A DNA stretch of 32,603 bases from Hydrogenophaga sp. (GTDB lineage: Bacteria > Pseudomonadota > Gammaproteobacteria > Burkholderiales > Burkholderiaceae_C): contig NZ_JAABRQ010000033.1 of NCBI RefSeq assembly GCF_011390835.1, positions 1 through 32,603 on the forward strand, given 5' to 3'. Of the stretch, positions 25,788-32,603 are shown piece after piece. Made by a program: the position numbers and the translations under genes. Numbering within the stretch: the stretch's first letter is position 1; each line of letters begins with the position of its first letter. Under the pieces are notes generated by a model. The model was given only the letters and a program-made list of their open reading frames with translations. It was not told the DNA's origin and made no database searches.

Positions 25788-27251
25788 ATGCTCGAAACCG
25801 CACCGACCGACCCCGCCCAAGCGCTGGGCGGGACCACCGCACCGCTCACCCGCGCCGGCTCGCTGACGCTGGCCGAACAGCTGGCCGAGCGTTTCGCCAG
25901 CCGCATCCGCGACCGCCTTTTGGTGCCGGGAGCCCGCCTGCCCAGCGTGCGGCAGTGCGCGGCGCAACAAGGCCTGAGCCCGTCCACTGTTGTGGCGGCC
26001 TACGACCAGCTGCTCGCTCAAGGTCTGGTCGAGGCGCGGCGCAACCGCGGGTTTTTTGTGCGTGAGCGAGCGCCGCTGCGCCAAGGGTCCGGGGCTGTCT
26101 TGCCGACCTCGGGCGCGCGCGTGGCCGCGCCAGTGAATGCCGAAGCCTTGATTCGCGGCATGTTTCACGCCCGTGGCGACCGGCCGCAACCCGGCATGGG
26201 CGTGTTTCCGCCGGACTGGCTGGAAACCGACTTCATGGCCTCTGCCGTGCGCCGCGTCACCGCGCCCAAGGTGTTGGCCGACAGCTCCCTGCGTTACGGC
26301 GAGCCCCTGGGCGACGCCCAGCTGCGCCGGGTGTTGGCCGATCGCCTGCAAGGCCTGGGCATGCCGGCCGACCCGGAGCGCATCATCACCACCGTGGGCG
26401 CCACCCATGCGCTCGACATCGTAAGCCGCACCCTACTCAAGCCCGGAGATTGCGTGATGGTGGAAGAGCCAGGCTGGGCGGTGGAATTTGCGCGCCTGCA
26501 TGCGTTGGGCATGCGCATCCTGCCGGTGCCGCGTGGCCCGCTCGGCCCCGATCTGGCGGTGATGGCGCGCTACTGCAAGGTGCATGCGCCCAAGCTGTTC
26601 GTGAGCGTGAGCGTGTTGCACAACCCGACCGGCTACGGACTGTCTCCAGCCAGCGCACACCGCGTCTTGCAGATGGCGCAGACGCACAATTTTTTCGTGG
26701 TCGAGGACGATACCTACAGCCACCTCGCGCCCGAGCACGCCACCCGCATGAGCGTGCTCGATGGCTTGCAGCGCACGGTGTACGTCAGCGGTTTCGCCAA
26801 GATCCTGGCGCCCAACTGGCGCGTGGGCTACCTGGCCGCGCCGGCTGACCTGGTGGAGCGACTGCTCGACACCAAGCTGCTGAGCACCCTGACCACCCCC
26901 AGTCTGCTGGAGCGCGCGCTGGCCCACTGCATCGAGCAAGGCCAGCTGCGCCGCCACGCCGAGCGCATCCGTACTCGGCTCGATGGCGCGCGGGTGCGCA
27001 GCGTGAAGCTGGCCACCGCCGCCGATTGCCGCTTTGTGGCCGAGCCCTCGGGGCTGTTCGGCTGGGTCGATACTGGGGTGGAGACCGAGGCGCTGGCGCA
27101 GCGCCTGCTGGACGAGGGCTACCTGATCGCCCCCGGCGCGCTGTTCCACGCGGCGCGTGCGCCCAGCACGCTGATGCGCATCAACTTTGCCACCACCCAG
27201 GATGCGGCCTTCTGGCGCGTCTTCAGCCGGTTGGTGGCGGCTTCGCGCTGA
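25788..27251 (+). CDS. MocR/PdxR-type regulator (GntR + aminotransferase fold)
   Basis: A 487-residue PLP-dependent transcription factor. An N-terminal winged helix of the GntR family (LAEQLAERFASRIRDRLLVPGARLPSVR is its start; STVVAAYDQLLAQGLVEARRNRGFFV its core) is joined by a linker to a fold-type I aminotransferase domain with YGEPLGDAQLRRVL, TTVGATHALDIVSR, HNPTG, VVEDDTYSHL and the PLP lysine Lys338 in VSGFAKILAPNWRVGYL. The start at 25788 is selected because the upstream frame crosses the promoter region. It is divergent from the lysE operon and is probably its regulator, sensing an amino acid or PLP status. Its 3' end overlaps the convergent kinase gene by 29 bp. Confidence 0.93.
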   Translation: MLETAPTDPAQALGGTTAPLTRAGSLTLAEQLAERFASRIRDRLLVPGARLPSVRQCAAQQGLSPSTVVAAYDQLLAQGLVEARRNRGFFVRERAPLRQGSGAVLPTSGARVAAPVNAEALIRGMFHARGDRPQPGMGVFPPDWLETDFMASAVRRVTAPKVLADSSLRYGEPLGDAQLRRVLADRLQGLGMPADPERIITTVGATHALDIVSRTLLKPGDCVMVEEPGWAVEFARLHALGMRILPVPRGPLGPDLAVMARYCKVHAPKLFVSVSVLHNPTGYGLSPASAHRVLQMAQTHNFFVVEDDTYSHLAPEHATRMSVLDGLQRTVYVSGFAKILAPNWRVGYLAAPADLVERLLDTKLLSTLTTPSLLERALAHCIEQGQLRRHAERIRTRLDGARVRSVKLATAADCRFVAEPSGLFGWVDTGVETEALAQRLLDEGYLIAPGALFHAARAPSTLMRINFATTQDAAFWRVFSRLVAASR

Positions 27252-29436
27252 GCAACAGGACGGCCAGTGCGGCGTCGATCTGCCGCGCTTCGGCTTGCAG
27301 CAACGGCAGCGCGCGGCCAAACAGCGTCCAGTCGCGCGCCAGCGCCGCCAGCTCCAGGCCTTTGGCCAGGCGCGCGCCACGTTCGGCCGTCATGCTGCCC
27401 AGCGAGCCCTTGAGCCCATGCGCGTGGGCAATGGCCAGCTCCGGATCGCGGGTCTGCAGCGCCTTGGCGAGTGCGCCGAGGCGATCGCCGAGATCGCTGC
27501 GCATGGCAGCCGCGAGCTGCAACAAGGTGGCTTCATCGCCGTCCAGGCGCCGCCGCAGTTTGTCGACATCGAGCGCGTCGGCTGCCGCCGGGCCGCGGGG
27601 CTCCGGCTCGGCTCGCGGGGGTGGCGCCAGCGCAGGCGCGCCCGGCACGCAAGTGACGCGGCGCAATGCCTCGTCCATCGCCCGCATCAAATCCTGCGGG
27701 TCCACCGGCTTGGGCGTGTAGCCACCCATGCCGGCGGCCAGGCAGGCTTCCCGATCGCCGTTCATGGCATTGGCCGTGACCGCGACGATGGGGGTGTGCG
27801 CCAGGCCCTGCTCGATTTCCAGGGTGCGGATGCGCTGGGTGGCTTGCAGGCCATTGGTACCGGGCATTTGCACGTCCATCAGCACCAGATCCACGCCGCC
27901 CTGGGCCCAGAGGCTCACCGCCTCTTCGCCATTGCGCGCGTTGCGCACGCTGCAGCCCAGCCGGCGCAGCAGCTGGTTCATCAGCAGTTCGTTGACCGGG
28001 TGGTCTTCGGCCACCAGCACCCGCAGCCCGGCAAAACGCTCGCCCGCCTGGGCGACGTCGTTGAGTTCCTGCGGCGCGCTGTGGGGGTTGACCTCATCCG
28101 CCGCGATCAGCGGCAGCGTGACCGTGAAGCAGCTGCCCTGGCCCAGCGCGCTGTTCAGGCTCAACGTCCCGCCCATGAGCCGCACCAGGCGCGCGCAGAT
28201 CGCCAGCCCCAGCCCGCTGCCGCCGTAGCGTCGCGCGGTGGAGGCGTCGGCCTGAGTGAAGGCGTCAAACAGGGTGGCCTGCTGCTTGGCCGAAACGCCC
28301 ACGCCGCTGTCCTGCACCTGCAGCTGCCATTTCCGTGCGCTGCCGGTCGGCTCCGGCGGCAACAGCGACGCACGGATGCTGACCTGACCCCCGCGCGGCG
28401 TGAACTTGAGCGCGTTGGACAGCAGGTTGGCGAGCACCTGGCGCAGCCGACCAGCGTCGCCTTGGGCCCGGAGCGGCAACTCGGGCGCGATCGTCAGTGT
28501 CCACACCATCGATTTGGCGCGCGCCTGCTCGGCGTACACCGCGCTGACTTCGGCCAGTGTGTCGTGCAGCGGGAAGTGCGCCTGCTCCAGCTGCATCTTG
28601 CCGGCTTCGATGCGAGAGAGATCGAGCACGTCGTTGAGCAGGGTGAGCAGGGCCTGCGACGAGCTGTCCATCAGGTCCAGCCAGCTCTTTTGTTCTTCAT
28701 TGAGTGGCGACTCCATCAGCAGCCGTGTCAGTCCCATCAAGGCATTCAGCGGGGTGCGGACCTCGTGGCTGATGTTGGCCAGGAATTCGCTTTTGGCCCG
28801 GCTGGCCTGTTCGGCGAGCTCACGCGCCTGCGCACTCTCAGCCTCCGCCCGCTTGCGTTCACCGATATCAGCGTGGGTGCCCATGAGGCGCAGCGGTTTG
28901 CCTCGGTTGTTGCGCTCCGCAACCATGGCGTGGCTTTCGATCCAAAGCCAGCCCTGCGCGCCTCGGACGCGGAACTGCGCCACCGCCTGTCGTTGCTGGC
29001 CGCTGAGCAGACCGTGGGTGAGCGATCGCAGCGTGGATCGGTCGTCGGGGTGCACGCGCCTCATCAGGTCGTCGCTCTCCCAGTACCCGTCCATGGCCAC
29101 ATCGCCCAGCATTTCGCCCCAGCGCGCGGTGAGAAACACCTGGGTCGACGGCAGCTGCCAGTCCCACAAGGCCAGACCCGCCGCCTGCACCGCCAGCTCC
29201 AGCCGGTCGCGCGTCTCATCCAGGGCTTCCTCGGCCAGCAGCCGGCTGTTGGACTCGCGGTGCACCGAGCTGCGCAAGCGGTCCAGCTCGGCGTTCTGCC
29301 GGTCCAGCTCGGTCAGCAGCTGACGCGTGCGGACCTTCTCCTGCTGCAGCTCCTGCAGCGCGCGCTGGAAATCCTGGGCGAGGCGGGCACGGGTGGGCCG
29401 TTGAGGGCGGCGCCTGGCTGCGGGCTTGGGGCTCAG
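27223..29436 (-). CDS. Tripartite hybrid histidine kinase (PAS-HisKA-ATPase-REC-HPt), likely CTG start
   Basis: A 737-residue soluble kinase if started at CTG 29436. Order: coiled coil (about 15-70), PAS with PAC end (about 80-195), HisKA (FLANISHEVRTPLNAL, His224), ATPase (QVLANLLSNALKFTP, DSGVGV, GGSGLGLAI), receiver (LVAEDHPVN, phospho-Asp521 in VLMDVQMPG, Lys in TPKP) and HPt (AHAHGLKGSLG, His673). No ATG, GTG or TTG occurs upstream of TTG 29277, yet the 53 codons between it and CTG 29436 encode a plausible heptad-type coiled coil, and that CTG overlaps the uup stop as CTGA. The HPt output implies transfer to a separate regulator, not present here. No membrane segment is seen. Confidence 0.9.
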   Translation of the reverse strand: MSPKPAARRRPQRPTRARLAQDFQRALQELQQEKVRTRQLLTELDRQNAELDRLRSSVHRESNSRLLAEEALDETRDRLELAVQAAGLALWDWQLPSTQVFLTARWGEMLGDVAMDGYWESDDLMRRVHPDDRSTLRSLTHGLLSGQQRQAVAQFRVRGAQGWLWIESHAMVAERNNRGKPLRLMGTHADIGERKRAEAESAQARELAEQASRAKSEFLANISHEVRTPLNALMGLTRLLMESPLNEEQKSWLDLMDSSSQALLTLLNDVLDLSRIEAGKMQLEQAHFPLHDTLAEVSAVYAEQARAKSMVWTLTIAPELPLRAQGDAGRLRQVLANLLSNALKFTPRGGQVSIRASLLPPEPTGSARKWQLQVQDSGVGVSAKQQATLFDAFTQADASTARRYGGSGLGLAICARLVRLMGGTLSLNSALGQGSCFTVTLPLIAADEVNPHSAPQELNDVAQAGERFAGLRVLVAEDHPVNELLMNQLLRRLGCSVRNARNGEEAVSLWAQGGVDLVLMDVQMPGTNGLQATQRIRTLEIEQGLAHTPIVAVTANAMNGDREACLAAGMGGYTPKPVDPQDLMRAMDEALRRVTCVPGAPALAPPPRAEPEPRGPAAADALDVDKLRRRLDGDEATLLQLAAAMRSDLGDRLGALAKALQTRDPELAIAHAHGLKGSLGSMTAERGARLAKGLELAALARDWTLFGRALPLLQAEARQIDAALAVLLLSAKPPPTG

Positions 29437-31328
29437 GCGCCGCCCAAGGCCTCAAGACGATCCAGGGACAGCAGCCATTCCCCTTCGATTTCGGCATGCC
29501 GGGCGCCCAGTTGAGCCGCCCGGGCTGGATCGCTGGCGTACAGGGCGCCGCCGCCCAGCGCCTTCTCGACCTCAGCTTGCTCGGTTTCCAGGGCAGCGAT
29601 CTTGGCCGGAAGGGCCTCCAGCTCGCGCTGCTCCTTGTAGCTGAGCTTGCGCTTGGCGGGCGCGGCAGCGGGCGCCGTTTCGGCAGCGGGCGGTGGGCCG
29701 GCCGGCGCCGCAGCGACCGGTTCGCGCTCGCGCTGAAGGACCTGGGCTCGCGCTGATTGCGTCATCCAGTCCTGCACGTCGCCCACGTATTCGCGCCAGC
29801 GGCCGTCGCCCTCGTGCACGATGGTGCTGGTGACCACGTTGTCCAGAAAGCGCCGGTCGTGGCTGACCAGGAAGACCGTGCCGTCGTACTGCTGCAGCAG
29901 GTCTTCCAGCAGCTCCAGAGTGTCGATGTCCAGATCGTTGGTTGGCTCGTCGAGCACCAGGACGTTGGCCGGGCGCGCAAACAGGCGCGCCAGCAGCAGG
30001 CGGTTGCGCTCTCCGCCCGAAAGTGTGCGCACCGGGGCGTTGGCGCGGGCGGGTGAAAACAGGAAGTCGGCCAGGTAGCTCTTGACGTGGGTGCGCTTGT
30101 TGCCGATTTCGATCCACTCGCTGCCGGGGCTGATGAAGTCTTCCAGCGTGGCGTCAAGGTCGATCTGGTCGCGCATCTGGTCGAAATAGGCCACGCTCTG
30201 TTTGCTGCCCAGGCGCACGGTGCCGCTGTCGGGCGCGAGTTCACCCAGAATGATTTTGAGCAGCGTGGTTTTGCCCGCGCCATTGGGGCCAATCAGACCG
30301 ATCTTGTCGCCGCGCAGGATGGTGCAGGTGAAATCACGGATCACGGTGCGCCGACCACCCTCGGTGAGCGGGAACGACTTGCTGACTTTTTCCAACTCCG
30401 CCACGATCTTGCCGCTGGCACCACCACTGGCTACCTCGAGCTTCACGTTGCCCAACGCGTCGCGCCGCTGCGCCCGCTGAGAGCGCAGGTTTTCCAGCCG
30501 CGTGATGCGCCCCTGAGCGCGGGTGCGCCGGGCTTCCACGCCCTTGCGAATCCACACCTCTTCCTGCGCCAGCAGCTTGTCGGCGCGAGCGTTGATCACG
30601 GCCTCCTGGGCTAGTTGCTCTTCTTTCAGCAGCTGATACTGAGCAAAGTTGCCGGGGTAGCTGAGCAGGCGCCCACGGTCCAACTCGACCATGCGGGTGG
30701 CCACGCGGTCGAGAAAAGCGCGATCGTGGCTGATGGTGACGATGCTGCCGGGGTAGTCGAGTAGCAGGTCCTCCAGCCAGGTGATGCTGTCCAGGTCCAG
30801 GTGGTTGGTGGGCTCATCTAGGAGCAACACATCGGGCTTGCTCACCAGCGCCTGGGCCAGGGCCACCCGTTTTTTGTTGCCGCCCGAGAGCGCACCGACC
30901 CGGTCTTCGCCATTCAGATGCAAACGTTGCAGGGTTTCCTCGACCCGTTGCTCCCAGTTCCAAGCGTCCAATGCTTCTATCCTGTTCTGCAGCGCATCGA
31001 GGTCCAGACCGTCTGCACCACTGAGGTACAGGTCGCGAGCTTCTCTGGCATCGGACAAACCGACGCTGGCGACCTCAAATACGGAGGCACCCAAATCCAG
31101 CAACGGTTCCTGAGGCACATAGGCCACCCTAAGTCCACCCTGAACCTGCACCAGGCCGTCGTCAGGCTTCTCCAGACCGGCCAGGATTTTGAGCATGGAG
31201 GACTTGCCCGTGCCGTTGCGGCCTATGAGCCCGACCCGCTCCTGTGCTTCAAGTGAAAAGTCAGTGTGGTCCAGCAGCGCCACGTGGCCAAAGGCCAGTT
31301 GTGCATCTTGTAAAGTAATGAGTGCCAT
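29433..31328 (-). CDS. uup: ABC-F family ATPase Uup
   Basis: A 631-residue cytoplasmic protein with two ABC ATPase domains in one chain and no membrane region, acting on ribosomes or on DNA-linked processes in the Uup group. The first domain has GRNGTGKS (36-43), LSGGNKKR and LLDEPTNHLD, the second GPNGAGKT, LSGGERNR and LDEPTNDLD; the linker between them is helical and basic. The Uup-type C-terminal coiled coil is present (KLSYKEQRELEALPAKI). A CATAAT -10-like box lies at 31354-31359 on the minus strand, giving a short leader; no ribosome site precedes ATG 31328. The stop overlaps the CTG start of the following kinase gene. Confidence 0.96.
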   Translation of the reverse strand: MALITLQDAQLAFGHVALLDHTDFSLEAQERVGLIGRNGTGKSSMLKILAGLEKPDDGLVQVQGGLRVAYVPQEPLLDLGASVFEVASVGLSDAREARDLYLSGADGLDLDALQNRIEALDAWNWEQRVEETLQRLHLNGEDRVGALSGGNKKRVALAQALVSKPDVLLLDEPTNHLDLDSITWLEDLLLDYPGSIVTISHDRAFLDRVATRMVELDRGRLLSYPGNFAQYQLLKEEQLAQEAVINARADKLLAQEEVWIRKGVEARRTRAQGRITRLENLRSQRAQRRDALGNVKLEVASGGASGKIVAELEKVSKSFPLTEGGRRTVIRDFTCTILRGDKIGLIGPNGAGKTTLLKIILGELAPDSGTVRLGSKQSVAYFDQMRDQIDLDATLEDFISPGSEWIEIGNKRTHVKSYLADFLFSPARANAPVRTLSGGERNRLLLARLFARPANVLVLDEPTNDLDIDTLELLEDLLQQYDGTVFLVSHDRRFLDNVVTSTIVHEGDGRWREYVGDVQDWMTQSARAQVLQREREPVAAAPAGPPPAAETAPAAAPAKRKLSYKEQRELEALPAKIAALETEQAEVEKALGGGALYASDPARAAQLGARHAEIEGEWLLSLDRLEALGGA

Positions 31329-31582
31329 GAATGCGGTCTAAATAGAACCCAAGATTATGGGTGGGGGAGCCTGAGGCCGTGCACAAGGCGAGGAGCCTTC
31401 GGGGGCAGTTCTGACGGCGTGTCCAGAGCCAGCTGCATTCAGGCGAACATTTCGACCGAAGCCCGGCAGGAACGCAACCCCTTCTGAGGGTCCCCCCAGC
31501 TACAGAGAGATCGGCGACATCTTGCGTCGAACCAGGCTGCAGGCTGCAGCGCACGAGCCACTGAGCAAGTTTGCCGATACCG

Positions 31583-31612
31583 TTGACCCCGCTCAAAAAT
31601 CTGATGTATACT
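31583..31612 (+). promoter_or_regulatory. Upstream rRNA operon promoter
   Basis: TTGACC (31583-31588) and TATACT (31607-31612) are near-consensus sigma-70 hexamers spaced by 18 bp, pointing toward the 16S gene about 365 bp downstream. Confidence 0.7.
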
Positions 31613-31699
31613 GCAAGGCTCCGCTGCTAAACGGCCTGTCACAAGGCTGGAATGGCAAGCGAGGCAAGAGGGGCAAGGCAGGTGACTGGCTGAGCTGGC

Positions 31700-31761
31700 G
31701 GCTAAAAAAGATCTGAAAAATCAGAAAATTTTTGACAAGGCTGCAAATACTGTGTCATAAT
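31700..31761 (+). promoter_or_regulatory. Main rRNA promoter with UP-like element
   Basis: TTGACA (31732-31737) and CATAAT (31756-31761) are spaced by 18 bp. The bases just upstream (about 31702-31731) are a run of A- and T-rich sequence such as an UP element would be, and the GC-rich start region GTGGGCTTCGC suits stringent control. This is a strong candidate for the principal rrn promoter. Confidence 0.85.
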
Positions 31762-31842
31762 CGTGGGCTTCGCTGATCGCAGTGGAGCAAAGAGTGGGAG
31801 GCAGTGATACTGCTTCCGATCTCACGGGTCATTAACAAAATA

Positions 31843-31946
31843 CAGCCGATAAGCGTGGGCGTTTGAAGGCGATTGCGAAACGGTCTCGAAAGAGACCAAG
31901 TCGCAAGACTTTAAACGCTCATGAGAATAGAAGTGAAGTTCACTTC
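31843..31946 (+). ncRNA. rRNA leader with nested hairpins
   Basis: The conserved betaproteobacterial leader motif CAGCCGATAAG starts at 31843. Then come nested pairs: GCGTTT (31859-31864) with AAACGC (31913-31918), TTGCGA (31873-31878) with TCGCAA (31901-31906), and GGTCTC (31882-31887) with GAGACC (31892-31897) around a GAAA tetraloop. A second hairpin GAAGTGAA-G-TTCACTTC lies at 31930-31946. Such leaders are known to carry antitermination and processing signals; CATTAACA at 31830-31837 is a degenerate boxA candidate. Confidence 0.7.
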
Positions 31947-31976
31947 AATTCCGTTTTTATGAGTAAATTCAAGATC

Positions 31977-32603
<627 letters not shown>

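Larger units (their letters stand above)
31329..31976. other. Non-coding region between uup and the rRNA operon
   Basis: The left part (31329-31580) has no gene or clear structure beyond the probable uup promoter. The right part contains the rRNA promoters and leader described separately. A 64-codon open frame at 31522-31716 crosses the first rRNA promoter and is not protein-like. Confidence 0.75.

Noticed and set aside
27223..31328. uup and the kinase as one fused protein
   Set aside because: The TGA at 29433-29435 ends uup and the kinase lies in a different frame, so they are separate coupled genes.
31522..31716. 64-codon open frame upstream of 16S rRNA
   Set aside because: It overlaps the first rRNA promoter (31583-31612) and has no ribosome site; the residues are basic and low-complexity.

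Overview
The window looks like a core chromosomal segment of a high-GC betaproteobacterium of the order Burkholderiales, most likely family Comamonadaceae (Hydrogenophaga/Acidovorax-like). The basis is the 5' part of a 16S rRNA gene at the right end with betaproteobacterial signature stretches, the beta-type rRNA leader, and the character of HemE, PriA, KatG and the small hypothetical proteins. I see no transposase, integrase, phage gene, plasmid gene or CRISPR array. Genus assignment is inference.

Layout. (1) 1-4525: end of an unidentified gene, catalase-peroxidase katG, a facing exported metallo-beta-lactamase-fold hydrolase sharing a bidirectional terminator with katG, then a translationally coupled GAF protein and degenerate receiver. 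(2) 4536-8154: priA and hemE on the minus strand, separated by a 391-bp structured non-coding stretch with a perfect DnaA-box 9-mer. (3) 8307-10696: five plus-strand genes: a conserved-looking hypothetical, a shortened TRIC/UPF0126 membrane protein, a small two-helix membrane protein, an NTF2/SnoaL-like protein and a GNAT acetyltransferase. (4) 10803-13716: DsbD-type thiol-disulfide reductase followed by a Tat-type redoxin (minus strand). (5) 13956-17520: Cfa-type lipid methyltransferase, AlaX-type alanyl-tRNA editing protein, creatininase-family amidohydrolase and a histidine phosphatase. (6) 17690-20077: membrane hybrid histidine kinase with a C-terminal receiver, followed by a palindromic intergenic repeat. 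(7) 20248-25628: a compact six-gene minus-strand operon (LysE exporter, EamA transporter, PLP aminotransferase, PhzF isomerase, VOC protein, threonine dehydratase-like enzyme), divergent from (8) a MocR/PdxR-type regulator (25788-27251). (9) 27223-31328: ABC-F ATPase uup and, coupled behind it, a tripartite hybrid histidine kinase that appears to use a CTG start. (10) 31329-32603: two rRNA promoters, a folded leader and the first ~627 nt of 16S rRNA.

How they fit together. Region 7-8 is the clearest system: an amino-acid or amino-acid-analogue catabolism/export operon built from 4-bp stop/start overlaps, facing a MocR regulator across a 159-bp gap that contains three copies of an 8-bp motif, two as a direct repeat and one inverted. 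Region 4 forms a periplasmic thiol-redox pair. KatG, the redoxin and DsbD are all redox-stress functions, but they are not in one operon. Most of the window is ordinary housekeeping. The observations I rate highest are the non-AUG (CTG) coupled start of the uup-linked kinase, the kinase-receiver fusion through a linker that looks like a former intergenic region, the TRIC protein lacking the core of its first repeat, the pseudo-receiver, and the MocR operon with its operator-like repeats. I did not find strong evidence for a wholly new defence or mobile system here.
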